DNA of 64,000 nucleotides from Absicoccus porci. GTDB taxonomy: Bacteria; Bacillota_I; Bacilli_A; Erysipelotrichales; Erysipelotrichaceae. The stretch is from contig NZ_RJQC01000001.1 of assembly GCF_003725415.1 (NCBI RefSeq), forward strand, positions 302,773 through 366,772, read 5' to 3'. Made by a program: the position numbers and the translations under genes. The notes under the pieces were generated by a model. That model was not told where the DNA came from and ran no database searches. It worked only from the letters and a program-made list of their open reading frames with translations. Within the stretch, counting starts at the first letter, position 1. Every line of letters begins with the position of its first letter. Positions 1 to 9,449 of the stretch are shown in pieces.

Positions 1-446
1 GAGATCATATCGTGTGATACTTTAAAACCATAAATATCCTCGATCGTTGATGAGATATCACGTTGTGACATTCCACGTGCATACATGGATAATACCTTTC
101 CTTCGATATCGGAAACATCCTTTGATCGTTTGGGAACAATGACTGGTTCGAAGGATCCATTCCTGTCTCTTGGCGCATTGATTTCTACTTCTCCCATTGT
201 GGTTTTTAAAGTTTTGGGATTGGAACCATTTCTTCTGTTCTTTGTAGATTTTGGCTCTTTTGAATTGGATTTATAACCAAGATGATTGTCCATTTCCCCC
301 TGAAGCATGCCTTCAAACAATGGACCAAAGATTTCTTTGAGAGCATCCTGCATATCGGCTAATGAATCACAGTCATATTCTTTAAGGATTTCATTGGCAA
401 TCTTGACAGCGGCGGGATTTCTTTTAATTTTACTCATTTCATTCAT
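1..446 (-). CDS. IS256-family (mutator) transposase, N-terminal part, cut by window edge
   Basis: The minus-strand frame starts at 446 (MNEMSKIKRNPAAV...) after a GGAG ribosome site and runs open to base 1, so only about 148 N-terminal residues are present. The segments FEGMLQGEMDNHLGYKSN, RRNGSNPKTLKT and VPKRSKDVSDIEGKV...YARGMSQRDIS are typical of the IS256/mutator transposase N-terminus. The catalytic DDE residues lie outside the window. The enzyme would cut and join DNA at the element's inverted repeats. Family call is firm; whether the full gene is intact cannot be judged here. Confidence 0.88.
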   Translation of the reverse strand, partial: MNEMSKIKRNPAAVKIANEILKEYDCDSLADMQDALKEIFGPLFEGMLQGEMDNHLGYKSNSKEPKSTKNRRNGSNPKTLKTTMGEVEINAPRDRNGSFEPVIVPKRSKDVSDIEGKVLSMYARGMSQRDISSTIEDIYGFKVSHDMI

Positions 447-490
447 TTTCCTTTTTCTCCTTCAACCATATCATGAGATAGGCATAATAA

Positions 491-540
491 AAACTGTGTT
501 CATTAGTTAGCCGTACGCATCTAACTAACTTACACAGTTT
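491..540. repeat. Palindromic end of the IS256-type element
   Basis: AAACTGTGT and TAGTTAG are mirrored by CTAACTA and ACACAGTTT around a short centre, giving a long imperfect inverted repeat just upstream of the transposase gene. Its position suggests a subterminal hairpin or terminal-repeat region of the element; the exact IS boundary (about 540-560) was not resolved because the other end is outside the window. Confidence 0.55.
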
Positions 541-771
541 AGATTACACTCTCTCCTCTCGGGACTAATTTAAAATAATAAGGTCCAATTATTTGTCCTT
601 GCCCTCAACCTACCGCCCTCTCATAAAGAAGACAAGCTCTAAAAAATCACACACATATTTGTTTTTATAAAGCTAATAACTATTTGACCAACCCTTTTTC
701 ATGCTTAGAATGTAACTTGTTTCCGAGAAGAATCTGGGTTGTTGAATGATTTAGCTTTTCCCTATAGCCAT
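541..771. other. Intergenic stretch without recognisable gene
   Basis: Between the IS256-type end and the decarboxylase stop codon I see no open frame with a ribosome site and no convincing hairpin terminator. It is plain AT-rich spacer. Confidence 0.5.
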
Positions 772-2121
772 TTATTCTTCAACAATAGCGATTGTTTGAA
801 CATCATAGGTTTGTAGAACATCAACCATTTCTTTTGTGATGATTTCACCACTCACAGCAATTGGAATTGCTGGTGGACAAGAGACCGAGGGTTCGCTACA
901 GATGTGGCCAATGGCTTCATTTACAGGTACGAATTTTTGACGGCTTAAGATAGCTTGGCGAATCGAAAGTTTTCGTGTTGGCTTTACCTGGAACAAAGCT
1001 TGTTGCGTGGATGGTAAAGGTTGTTTATGTGGTGTTTCTAGTAAGGTTTGTTTCAAGCGTTCAAAATCGATGGGTCGGTTTTGTGGTGTGAACATACACA
1101 CTAGAAAATCACTATCTGCAAATTCAGGTTCGGCATGATGGGCACGCAATCGTTCGGCGAGTTCATAGCCATGGATGCCCATTTGTGAAGCATGGATCGT
1201 TACCTTGGTTTTTTCTGAAGGTAAAACCGGAATGTTTGCTTGTATTAGTTCTGCTTTTAATTGATCTAGTTTTTGAATTAAAGCTTTTAATTCCGAACGA
1301 AAAGAAGTATCTAAATAGGCATTGCATCGATCTAAAGATTGCAAGATCAAATAGGATGGACTGGTTGACCCAAATAACATCATGGATGCTTTGGCCATTG
1401 GACCAACTTCTTGATTGGCTTGCTGGGAAAGATGCAAATAAGAGCCTCCCGTTACGACAGGAAGGGTCTTATGGGCAGAATCGCAACTCATATAGGCGCC
1501 TAGGTCGATAGGATGTTGGGATTCGGGTAAAAAGTGTAAATAGGCACCATGTGCATTATCGACTAATAAGGGTACATCATATTCTTTGCAAACTTCGGCA
1601 AGTGCTTTGATATCACTCATTTGGCCAAGATAGTCTGGACTAGTGATATACAGACCAATGGGCAAAGTATCGGCTTGTTCGAATTTTTGTTTGACTTGTT
1701 CCGGTGTTACCACAACAGAACAAATAGATACTTGTTCTTCGTTAGGCATGATCCAGTCAATATCAATATCTAATAGGGCACAGGCATATAATAAAGCTTT
1801 ATGGGCATTACGACCGGCTAAGAGTACAGGTCGGTTTTTTAATGGTTTTCGTTTGTATGCCAGGGCAATCATGGTACGAATGCTTAGACTCGAACCTTCA
1901 GCTGAATACAATGTTTTTCCGGTATGGAAAAGCTTGGATGCATTTTCTTCACTTTGAGCAATAATGCCATCGGCTTCATATAAAGCATCAGCGCCTTTGA
2001 TTTCCGTAATATCTAAACTTTCAAAACCAAGAATATTTTGGCCTTTATGACCAGGCATATGCAAACGAGATGTTTGACTTTCCTGATAGGCTTTTACAAA
2101 ATCACAAATTGGCGTCTTCAT
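772..2121 (-). CDS. Orn/Lys/Arg decarboxylase-family PLP enzyme (SpeA/YaaO-like)
   Basis: Predicted fold-type I, pyridoxal-phosphate amino-acid decarboxylase of 449 residues. Visible are the N-terminal substrate signature RLHMPGHKG, the Asp in VDNAHGAYL that binds the PLP ring, and SAHKTLPV, whose Lys would hold PLP. The C-terminal part (from about residue 330) fits the family's small domain. I chose ATG 2121, behind AGGTGG, not the longer frame, because the first 25 extra residues fall inside the upstream symporter gene. It overlaps that gene's end by 20 bases, so the two are probably co-transcribed and import and decarboxylate the same or related amino acids. Substrate (Arg, Lys or Orn) cannot be assigned by eye. 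Confidence 0.85.
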   Translation of the reverse strand: MKTPICDFVKAYQESQTSRLHMPGHKGQNILGFESLDITEIKGADALYEADGIIAQSEENASKLFHTGKTLYSAEGSSLSIRTMIALAYKRKPLKNRPVLLAGRNAHKALLYACALLDIDIDWIMPNEEQVSICSVVVTPEQVKQKFEQADTLPIGLYITSPDYLGQMSDIKALAEVCKEYDVPLLVDNAHGAYLHFLPESQHPIDLGAYMSCDSAHKTLPVVTGGSYLHLSQQANQEVGPMAKASMMLFGSTSPSYLILQSLDRCNAYLDTSFRSELKALIQKLDQLKAELIQANIPVLPSEKTKVTIHASQMGIHGYELAERLRAHHAEPEFADSDFLVCMFTPQNRPIDFERLKQTLLETPHKQPLPSTQQALFQVKPTRKLSIRQAILSRQKFVPVNEAIGHICSEPSVSCPPAIPIAVSGEIITKEMVDVLQTYDVQTIAIVEE

Positions 2122-3481
2122 CTTTAATTTTTCCACCTGTTGGGATTTTTTCTTTATATATGCGTACCAAAGTGCCACTGAGTAATAATAAGGCAATTAA
2201 GTTTGGAATGGCCATTAATCCATTTGCGGTATCGGCTAGATCCCAAACAAATTCTAGGCCACCGATAGAACCTACAACAATAAAGGCAATCCATATCCAT
2301 CGAACGGGTAATACGGCCTTTTTGCCCCAAATAAATTCACCGGAAACTTCGCATAGGAAACTGGAAGTAATCAAGCAACTATAACCAAACAAGAAAGTAC
2401 TAATCAAAATAAAATAATTACCAATATGGCCAGGCATGAATGTAGAGAAGGCATGCATGGCTAATTCCGTACCAGATATACCTGTGACCCATTTTCCTGA
2501 TAACACAATGACAAGTCCAGTGACGGTATTGATGATCATGGTATCCAAGAATACTTCTACAATGCCCCAAAAGCCTTGGTTTTCAATATAGTCTACATCA
2601 GCAGAACAGTTTAGTGTTGGACTGGAGCCCATTCCGGCTTCATTTGAATTTAGTCCTCGTGCTAATCCAACTGTCATGATTTGCATGACGGTAGCTCCAG
2701 CAAATCCACCCGCTGCTCCTTGCGGAGTAAATGCACCCGTAAAGATAGTAGCAAAGGCATGTGGTAATTGTGGCAAATGTAAAATTACAATGATTCCACC
2801 AACAAAAATATAAATCAGGCTCATTAATGGTGTGAGCCATTCGCATACATCGCCAATACGAGTAATACCACCTAAAATAACAATGGCAGTTAGGAAAGCC
2901 ATGATAATACCGGATGCCAATGGGGGAACATGCCATTGGGCTTGAATACCTAGTACAATACTGTTGGTGTCAACGATGGCACCACAGACCATGTAAGAAA
3001 AAATAGCCATGATACAGAAAAAATAGGCCATCCATTTGGATTTGAGTCCTTTATAGATGTAAAACATGGCACCACCAATGTATTCGCCACGTTCATTCTT
3101 TTCACGATAATATAAGCCCAATACAATTTCGGCAAATTTTGTCGCCATGCCAAAGAAAGCCGATAGCCACATCCAGAATAGGGCACCAGGACCACCGGTA
3201 GCAACAGCAGTTGCCACACCAGTAATATTTCCCGTTCCAACGACACAGGCAATGGAGGCAAGTCCAGCTTTGGCACTGGCGATGGTACCGTGTTCGGTTT
3301 GACGTCGATGGTCTTCTTTCATTCGTCCCAAAGTAACTTTGCGAATATCTTTGATTCTTGATAATTGTGGGAATTTGAGACGAACAGAAAGGAAGATACC
3401 GGTTCCTAACAAGAGGGCAATCATGATTGGCCCCCAAACGATATCATTCACAAAACTGTTTACTTCATTAATAATTTCCAT
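2102..3481 (-). CDS. Sodium:alanine/glycine symporter (AGCS family)
   Basis: Polytopic membrane protein of 459 residues with about ten hydrophobic segments. ACVVGTGNITGVATAVATGGPGALFWMW and GLARGLNSNEAGMGSSP are signature stretches of the AGCS (alanine or glycine:cation symporter) family, which imports small neutral amino acids with Na+ or H+. The ATG at 3481 is preceded by a good AGGAG site. The gene is followed with a short overlap by the PLP decarboxylase, so it may supply that enzyme or the adjacent serine metabolism. The true substrate is not visible from sequence. Confidence 0.92.
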   Translation of the reverse strand: MEIINEVNSFVNDIVWGPIMIALLLGTGIFLSVRLKFPQLSRIKDIRKVTLGRMKEDHRRQTEHGTIASAKAGLASIACVVGTGNITGVATAVATGGPGALFWMWLSAFFGMATKFAEIVLGLYYREKNERGEYIGGAMFYIYKGLKSKWMAYFFCIMAIFSYMVCGAIVDTNSIVLGIQAQWHVPPLASGIIMAFLTAIVILGGITRIGDVCEWLTPLMSLIYIFVGGIIVILHLPQLPHAFATIFTGAFTPQGAAGGFAGATVMQIMTVGLARGLNSNEAGMGSSPTLNCSADVDYIENQGFWGIVEVFLDTMIINTVTGLVIVLSGKWVTGISGTELAMHAFSTFMPGHIGNYFILISTFLFGYSCLITSSFLCEVSGEFIWGKKAVLPVRWIWIAFIVVGSIGGLEFVWDLADTANGLMAIPNLIALLLLSGTLVRIYKEKIPTGGKIKDEDANL

Positions 3482-3581
3482 AATTTCTCTCCTTTGTGTA
3501 TGATCACATTTTAGTATTTAATCATAGGTTGCATGGATATGCTAATAAAAATATAAGTATTTCTTTTTTTCGAAATCACTG

Positions 3582-3622
3582 AAAAAAAACCGACAATACA
3601 TTGCATCGTCTGTACTGTCGGT
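3582..3622 (-). terminator. Intrinsic terminator of serCA
   Basis: On the minus strand ACCGACAG... pairs with the mirror TTGTCGGT and is followed by eight T residues, 25 bases after the serA stop codon. Confidence 0.85.
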
Positions 3623-3646
3623 TGCTGCTTTTAGATCATAGATTAT

Positions 3647-4810
3647 TTAGTCATGATAGGTTGTTACGCGAATAATGCCATCCAATGTGTTTAGTTTTTG
3701 AAGGGATTCAGCTAATGGTTCTTTATCTAAATCTAACATTGTCACTGCTACATCGCCACGTGACTTATTGATCATGTTTTCAATGTTATTGGTTTCGGAG
3801 AAACTATCTGTTATCTTGCTGATCATTCTTGGTTTATTGACGTGAATCACGGATACACGATAGTTATGATTCCATTCCATTTCGCAGCGTGGCAAGTTGA
3901 CAGAATTAGCAATATTGCCATATTCTAAGTAGTCCATGACTTCTTTGGCTGCATTGACTGCACAGTTTTCTTCACTTTCTGCTGTTGATGCACCTAAGTG
4001 AGGAATCGGAATGCAATGGGGATGAGCAGCAAGCTTCGGTGTAGGGAAGTCCGTTACATAAATAGCGACTTTTCCAGAATCCAAAGCTTCTAGCATATCT
4101 TCTTCATTGACCAATCCACCACGTGCCATGTTTAAGATTTTCACACCATCTTTCATTTGGCTGATTGTTTCTTTATTGATGGTATTCATGGTATCTGGGG
4201 TTTGTGGAATATGGATGGTAACGAAATCAGCGTCTTTCAATACACTTTCCATCGTATTTTCATGTTTGACCCAACGAGATAAGCTCCATGCGGCATCGAC
4301 TGTCATATATGGATCATAACCATGTACTTCCATATCAAAGCGTAAAGCGGCATTGGCTACACGACGGCCAATGGCACCACCAACACCGATGATACCTAAT
4401 GTTTTACCAGCTAGTTCATGGCCAGCATATTTTTTCTTTTGTTTTTCCATATCTTTGGCAAGATTTGGATTGTCTGTTTGGCTTTTTGCCCATGTGATGG
4501 CATTGTAGATATCACGAGATGCCAATAACATTCCGGCAAAGACTAATTCTTTAACGGCATTGGCATTGGCACCTGGGGTATTAAATACGGCAATACCTTT
4601 TTTTGTACATGTTTCAATATCGATATTGTTGACACCAGCTCCAGCACGGGCAATGGCTTTTAGGTTTGGATTATAGTCGATATCGTGTAAATTTGCACTA
4701 CGTACGACAATGGCATCTTCATTGGTTTTATCATCGCCAATTTCGTATTGATCGGTAAATTGATCCAATCCAGCTTTGGCAATGTTGTTATAGAGTTTGA
4801 CCGTGTACAT
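3647..4810 (-). CDS. serA: D-3-phosphoglycerate dehydrogenase
   Basis: Catalyses the first step of serine synthesis, NAD-dependent oxidation of 3-phosphoglycerate. The 387-residue protein shows the substrate-domain stretch ARAGAGVNNIDI, the Rossmann motif GIIGVGGAIGRR, the Arg of MARGGLVNE, and the catalytic-His segment HLGASTAESEENC. A C-terminal ACT domain (about 320-387) implies serine feedback or oligomer control. It is the short single-ACT form. Its ATG overlaps the serC stop in TAATG, so the two are translationally coupled in a serC-serA operon. Confidence 0.96.
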   Translation of the reverse strand: MYTVKLYNNIAKAGLDQFTDQYEIGDDKTNEDAIVVRSANLHDIDYNPNLKAIARAGAGVNNIDIETCTKKGIAVFNTPGANANAVKELVFAGMLLASRDIYNAITWAKSQTDNPNLAKDMEKQKKKYAGHELAGKTLGIIGVGGAIGRRVANAALRFDMEVHGYDPYMTVDAAWSLSRWVKHENTMESVLKDADFVTIHIPQTPDTMNTINKETISQMKDGVKILNMARGGLVNEEDMLEALDSGKVAIYVTDFPTPKLAAHPHCIPIPHLGASTAESEENCAVNAAKEVMDYLEYGNIANSVNLPRCEMEWNHNYRVSVIHVNKPRMISKITDSFSETNNIENMINKSRGDVAVTMLDLDKEPLAESLQKLNTLDGIIRVTTYHD

Positions 4811-5892
4811 TATGCATTCTCCTTTTCGAATTTCTTCATGAAGTCAATCAAATAATCTACAGCTTCTTCGGTAACGGCATTGTAGATACTTGCACGCATA
4901 CCACCAACCGAACGATGGCCTTTGATATTCGCAATACCAGCTTTTTTTGCTTCGGCAACGAATTTCTTATCTAATTCATCATCACCGGTCACAAATGGAA
5001 CATTCATAAGTGAGCGGTCTTCTTTGTTGACATTGTTTGTATACAATTTTGAATTGTCAATGTAGTCGTATAATTTCTTAGCTTTGCGTTGGTTGATCTT
5101 TTCCATGTTTTCCAAGCCACCAATGACTTCTTCTAACCATTGGCAAGTTAAGCCAACCATATAGATGCCCCAAGTTGGAGGCGTATTGAACATAGAATCT
5201 TTTTCGGCATGTACTTTATAAGACAACATGCTTGGTAATTTATCTTGATCTGCACGATCTAATAATTCTTTTTTAAGAATAACGATGGTTACACCGGCAG
5301 GTCCCATATTTTTTTGTGCACCAGCAAAGATCAAATCATATTTTGTGACATCAACGGGTTCTGAGCAGATGCAGCTAGATAAATCGGCAACTAATAATTT
5401 TCCATCGTGTGGTGGTAATTGTTTATATTTAGTTCCAAAAATAGTATTGTTTTCGCAAATATAAACATAATCCGTTTTTGGATCTAAATCTTCTTGTTTG
5501 ATTTTTGGAATATATGTATAGTTATCTTCTTTACTAGAAGCTGCAACATGAACATAACCAATTTTCTTTTGTTCTTTGATGGCTTTCTTTGTCCACTGTC
5601 CGGTATCGATGATATCAGCACCATTTTGTAACAAGTTCAATGCAACCATGAAGAATTGCGTAGAACCTCCACCTTGTAAAAATAAAATGTCATAGTCTTC
5701 GGGGATGTTCATCAAGCGACGAAGGCTAGCTTTGGCATTATCTATGATTTCTTTGAACTCAGCAGATCGGTGTGACATCTCCATGACGGACATACCACTT
5801 CCGTGATAATCCAACATTTCGGCTTGGGCCTTTTTTAATACCCATTCGGGGATGGCAGCTGGTCCGGCTGCAAAGTTATAAACTCTTGTCAT
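4810..5892 (-). CDS. serC: Phosphoserine aminotransferase
   Basis: Second step of the serine pathway: converts 3-phosphohydroxypyruvate plus glutamate to phosphoserine. The 360-residue protein matches the usual length, beginning RVYNFAAGPAAIPEWVL, with LLFLQGGGSTQFF-like phosphate-binding residues near 70-80 and FAGAQKNMGPAG carrying the PLP lysine. First gene of the serCA operon, with ribosome site AAAGGAAG and a promoter just upstream. No phosphoserine phosphatase gene is nearby, so the last pathway step is encoded elsewhere. Confidence 0.96.
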   Translation of the reverse strand: MTRVYNFAAGPAAIPEWVLKKAQAEMLDYHGSGMSVMEMSHRSAEFKEIIDNAKASLRRLMNIPEDYDILFLQGGGSTQFFMVALNLLQNGADIIDTGQWTKKAIKEQKKIGYVHVAASSKEDNYTYIPKIKQEDLDPKTDYVYICENNTIFGTKYKQLPPHDGKLLVADLSSCICSEPVDVTKYDLIFAGAQKNMGPAGVTIVILKKELLDRADQDKLPSMLSYKVHAEKDSMFNTPPTWGIYMVGLTCQWLEEVIGGLENMEKINQRKAKKLYDYIDNSKLYTNNVNKEDRSLMNVPFVTGDDELDKKFVAEAKKAGIANIKGHRSVGGMRASIYNAVTEEAVDYLIDFMKKFEKENA

Positions 5893-5925
5893 TTTTTATA
5901 CTTCCTTTCATGACTGTACTTTTTT

Positions 5926-5953
5926 ATTATACGTATTCAATCAATAAATGCAA
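5926..5953 (-). promoter_or_regulatory. serC: Probable serCA promoter
   Basis: On the minus strand TTGCAT, 16 bases, TATAAT: a near-consensus sigma-A promoter 34 bases before the serC start codon. Confidence 0.6.
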
Positions 5954-5976
5954 GAGAAATGTTCATAAAATAAAAT

Positions 5977-5992
5977 CAAATGTATACATTTG
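5977..5992. promoter_or_regulatory. 16-bp perfect palindrome, candidate operator
   Basis: CAAATGTATACATTTG is a perfect 16-base palindrome between the divergent serC and mgtE genes, upstream of the serCA promoter and 85 bases upstream of mgtE. A dimeric repressor could bind here, but the cognate regulator is not identifiable. Confidence 0.4.
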
Positions 5993-6061
5993 GTGCACAT
6001 TACTTTATGGCTTTGTTTTGTTATTTTTCAGTGTTAAAATTGATTCGTGGAGGTGATATCT

Positions 6062-7405
6062 ATGGAGAAAATTACACAAGAAAAGTTGCAAGATGCCCTG
6101 CAAAATCAAGATTCTTTTTTAGCATTCTATGTGGATGTAGAACCCGTTGATTTAGCACTAGCTATAGAAAATCTAGATGATGACGATATTCAAAAGATTT
6201 GCCAATGGTTAGAGGATGAGCCTTTGAGTGAATTGATCGAAGATGCAGATGATGATTTACGACTTCGTTTATCTTCTTTCATAGATGATCATCGCTTGCT
6301 TTCTGTATTTAACTTTATGCAGAAGGATGATATTGTCGATATTATTGGTGATTTGCCCACTGGCCGAAAGAAAGCATTGATCAATTTAATGCGTTCGGGT
6401 GATCAAAAGATTATTAAAGAATTGTTGAAATATCCAGAAGAATCGGCTGGTGGTATCATGACCACTTCCTATATTGCTATTAAAGCCAACTGGACGGTTG
6501 CTCAATCTTTACAGCGTATTCGTGAAATTGCAGATAAGTCCGAGGTTATCGAAACGTTATATGTTATCGATGATACGAAACGTTTGATTGGTGAAGTAGA
6601 TCTTCGTAATATGTTGGGTGCACAAAAGGCACAGCGAATTTCAACGATTATGGATGATTCAGTTATTTCCGTTCAACCTGAAGTGGATCAGGAACAAGTG
6701 GCTCGTTTGGTTTCGCGATATGATTTAACTTCCATTCCGGTTGTCAATAAACGAGGGGCTATCTTAGGTATCATTACTGTTGATGATGTTATCGATGTTA
6801 TCGTTGAAGAATATGAAGAAGATATGTTACAGATGGCCGGAGTCAATCGGGAAGAGGATCTTTCAAGTACTTTATCCGAATCAATCCGTATGCGATTGCC
6901 TTGGTTGATGGTTAATTTATTGACGGCTTTTTTAGCTTCGTTTACTGTTAAGATGTTTCAAAATACAATTGAACAAGTTGTGGCTTTATCCGCTACCATG
7001 ACCATTGTAACAGGAATGGGTGGTAATGCTGGAACACAAACGATGTCGATTTTAGTTCGTGAACTAGCGAAAAGAGAAATTTCTTTAAAAGAAAATTGGA
7101 AAGCTCTAGTAAAAGAATTGCTATTAAGTGTTGTAGATGGTGCTGCAACTGGTATTGTTACGGCTATCATTGTGTATTTTATGTATGGAAATTTCTATTT
7201 GGCTTTGATCATTTTTATTGCCATGATTGGTAATTTATTGGTTTCTGGTTTATTTGGCTTCTTGGTGCCTTTAGGTTTAAAGAAGTTACATGCAGATCCA
7301 GCTATTTCATCGACGATATTTGTTACAACGGCAACGGATGTTTTAGGCTTTTTTATTTTCTTAGGTTTAGCAAAATTATTTATATCGCACTTAGCAGGGA
7401 TGTAG
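6062..7405 (+). CDS. mgtE: Magnesium transporter MgtE
   Basis: Mg2+ channel of 447 residues. Order of parts: N-terminal superhelical MgtE_N domain (1-125), including LPTGRKKALINLM; paired CBS domains (about 130-255) that sense cytosolic Mg2+; and a C-terminal region of five membrane helices from about 280 with the family's GMGGNAGTQT pore segment. ATG 6062 is chosen because GGAGGTG sits seven bases before it; the longer frame from 6047 has that site inside it. A possible promoter TTGTTT-16-TAAAAT lies at 6013-6040. The 5' leader is too short for an M-box riboswitch. Confidence 0.96.
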   Translation: MEKITQEKLQDALQNQDSFLAFYVDVEPVDLALAIENLDDDDIQKICQWLEDEPLSELIEDADDDLRLRLSSFIDDHRLLSVFNFMQKDDIVDIIGDLPTGRKKALINLMRSGDQKIIKELLKYPEESAGGIMTTSYIAIKANWTVAQSLQRIREIADKSEVIETLYVIDDTKRLIGEVDLRNMLGAQKAQRISTIMDDSVISVQPEVDQEQVARLVSRYDLTSIPVVNKRGAILGIITVDDVIDVIVEEYEEDMLQMAGVNREEDLSSTLSESIRMRLPWLMVNLLTAFLASFTVKMFQNTIEQVVALSATMTIVTGMGGNAGTQTMSILVRELAKREISLKENWKALVKELLLSVVDGAATGIVTAIIVYFMYGNFYLALIIFIAMIGNLLVSGLFGFLVPLGLKKLHADPAISSTIFVTTATDVLGFFIFLGLAKLFISHLAGM

Positions 7406-7409
7406 AAGT

Positions 7410-8576
7410 ATGAACGTTTTAATGAGAATTTGGTTTGTAACCTTTTTAGTAATGTGTGTATTTGGATATTTGATGAATCAGGTCCAACCCATCACGACTC
7501 TATCTAAAAAAACGAGTGCCAGTACCAACACGGATTCGTTTACGGTCATGGGTGTAGGGGATAATCTTTTGCATGATGTGATTTTTCGCAACATGGATCA
7601 ATCTATGAAAGATGTCGACTACAATGATTTCTATAAAACAATTAAAAAATATACAACAGCGGATTTAAACTATATCAATTACGAAACGATTTGTGCGGGC
7701 ACAAAGAATGGCTTATGGTTGGATGGTTATCCTTCGTTTAATGGACCAGCCAAATTTAATGATGCCGTTGCGAATGCTGGATTCAATTGGTTCAGTCTAT
7801 GCAGTAATCATACCTATGATCGGGGAACGTTGGGTGTGCAGACAGAATTGGATTATATCCAAAAACATTGTAAAGATGTTACGGTAACGGGTGCTTATCA
7901 AACCAAGAAGGCATCTGAAACACCGACTGTTGTGAAAATTCATGGAATTCGGGTTGGTTTGGCAAGTTATGCCTATGGATTTGAGTCTCAGCCGGATGAT
8001 TCGGATACAGCCTGGATGGTCAATAAAATCAGTAAAACAAAGATTAAAAAAGATATGAAAAAGTTGAATAAGGTCAGTGATGTGCAGATTGTTACCATGC
8101 ATTGGGGCACGGAATATCATACCGATGTCAACGATATGCAAAAAGAGTATGCGAAATTATTGAATTCGTTAGGTGTAGAAGTGATTATTGGTACCCATCC
8201 ACATGTGATCGAACCGGTTGAATGGATTCGGAGTGATAAACAAGATACATTGTGTTATTATTCTTTGGGTAATTTTATAAGTGCGCAGAATGCGAATGAT
8301 AATATGATTGGTGGTATGGCATCTTTTAAGGTGACCTATGATCATGATAAGAAAAAGGCGACGGTCAGTGATGCTGCATTTACACCAACCATCACATATT
8401 ATGATTCCAATTATAACAATTATCAGATGTATACCATTCATGAATGGACGAATAAAAAGGCAAAGACACATGAAGTTACGGTAAGTGAAGGACAGGATAT
8501 TTCGAAAGAATATGTGCAAAAATATGTTAAGAATGTAATGAAGGATGTAAAAGGAGTAAAGATTGTTACAGAATGA
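7410..8576 (+). CDS. CapA-family metallophosphatase-like protein, membrane anchored
   Basis: A 388-residue protein with one N-terminal membrane segment (about 4-22) followed by a CapA / PGA_cap domain. The family's metal-site motifs are present: VMGVGDNLLHD near residue 47, NYETICAG, LCSNHTYDRG (the NHxxD block), and WGTEYH...GTHPHVIEP. Members are linked to poly-glutamate or other cell-surface polymers, but no cap operon is nearby. It starts four bases after the mgtE stop and overlaps smpB by ATGA, so it sits in an mgtE-capA-smpB run. Function beyond a surface-located metallo-hydrolase is not inferred. Confidence 0.85.
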   Translation: MNVLMRIWFVTFLVMCVFGYLMNQVQPITTLSKKTSASTNTDSFTVMGVGDNLLHDVIFRNMDQSMKDVDYNDFYKTIKKYTTADLNYINYETICAGTKNGLWLDGYPSFNGPAKFNDAVANAGFNWFSLCSNHTYDRGTLGVQTELDYIQKHCKDVTVTGAYQTKKASETPTVVKIHGIRVGLASYAYGFESQPDDSDTAWMVNKISKTKIKKDMKKLNKVSDVQIVTMHWGTEYHTDVNDMQKEYAKLLNSLGVEVIIGTHPHVIEPVEWIRSDKQDTLCYYSLGNFISAQNANDNMIGGMASFKVTYDHDKKKATVSDAAFTPTITYYDSNYNNYQMYTIHEWTNKKAKTHEVTVSEGQDISKEYVQKYVKNVMKDVKGVKIVTE

Positions 8577-9028
8577 CTAATCGAAAAATAGTAGTAGAAA
8601 ATCGAAAAGCGCGTCATGAATATGAATTGTATGATCGTTATGAAGCAGGTTTGGAATTAAAGGGTACGGAAATCAAGAGCATTCGTTTGGGGAAGGTTCA
8701 ATTACGAGATAGTTATATTAGTATTCGTAATGGGCAAGCATTTATCAAGGGTATGCATATTTCTCCCTATGAATTTGGAAATCGATTCAATCATGAAGAA
8801 GATCGAGATCGTCGTTTATTGTTGCATAAAAATGAAATTTTAAAATTGGATCAAGCAACACGAATCAAAGGATATACGGTCGTTCCGGTTTCTTTGTATC
8901 TTTCCAAAGGGTTGGCAAAAATGGAGATTGCGTTAGCGAAAGGTAAAAATTTACACGATAAGCGAGAAGCAAATAAAGCGAGAGATGCGAAACGTGAAAT
9001 TCAAAAGGCCTTGAAAAATCGGTATTAG
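8573..9028 (+). CDS. smpB: SsrA-binding protein SmpB
   Basis: Small basic protein of 151 residues that carries tmRNA to stalled ribosomes for trans-translation. Family signatures are KARHEYELYDRYEAGLELKGTEIKSIR at the N-terminus, and the basic C-terminal tail KGKNLHDKREANKARDAKREIQKAL that enters the mRNA channel. Full length. The start overlaps the upstream stop codon (ATGA). The tmRNA gene follows directly, the classical Firmicutes arrangement. Confidence 0.97.
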   Translation: MTNRKIVVENRKARHEYELYDRYEAGLELKGTEIKSIRLGKVQLRDSYISIRNGQAFIKGMHISPYEFGNRFNHEEDRDRRLLLHKNEILKLDQATRIKGYTVVPVSLYLSKGLAKMEIALAKGKNLHDKREANKARDAKREIQKALKNRY

Positions 9029-9039
9029 GATGGTATGAT
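9011..9039 (+). promoter_or_regulatory. ssrA: tmRNA promoter
   Basis: TTGAAA, 17 bases, TATGAT. The -35 lies within the last codons of smpB, and the predicted start point falls a few bases before the mature tmRNA 5' end. Confidence 0.65.
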
Positions 9040-9051
9040 TAAGTACCTTCT

Positions 9052-9440
9052 GGGGGTGTATTTTGGTATTCGATGAGTATTTGTTTGGATACTGCCACAG
9101 TCGCGAAGGAACGCGTAATAACCAAATTAAATTAATTGCTAAAAACAAACTTGCTAATGTATTTGGTGCAAACCAAAGCATGGCTTTTGCTGCTTAATTG
9201 AGTCGTAGATAGACCTTGCAGCCCGGTTGACTGATCTTTGCTTTCTTTGTCAGCAACACGCGTTAAAACTAAGAAGATAGGGATAAGTGATCATTCTAAG
9301 CTTGTCATGAAAATTCTAGAATGGCATCAATGAGCAATCGTTTCTATCCGGTTCCATTGATCATAAAGATAGAAAAAACTGTAAACGCAATATCGTGGGA
9401 CGATGCTTAGACAGGAGTTCGACTCTCCTCACCTCCACCA
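9052..9440 (+). ncRNA. ssrA: Transfer-messenger RNA (tmRNA)
   Basis: Rescues ribosomes on broken mRNA by acting first as alanyl-tRNA and then as a short template. The 5' end GGGGGTG pairs with CACCTCC next to an encoded CCA end at 9440, forming the 7-bp acceptor stem. The T-arm GGAGTTCGACTCTCC is at 9412-9428. The tag frame, 9138-9197, reads AKNKLANVFGANQSMAFAA-stop: 19 residues, longer than the common 10-residue tags but ending in the degron-like AFAA. A terminator follows at once. Confidence 0.97.
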
Positions 9441-9449
9441 AAGAAAATA

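Noticed and set aside
85..510. Plus-strand frames at the left edge
   Set aside because: They mirror the IS256-type transposase on the minus strand and have no ribosome sites.
5893..6061. M-box magnesium riboswitch before mgtE
   Set aside because: The leader after the likely promoter is far too short and the conserved M-box blocks are absent.
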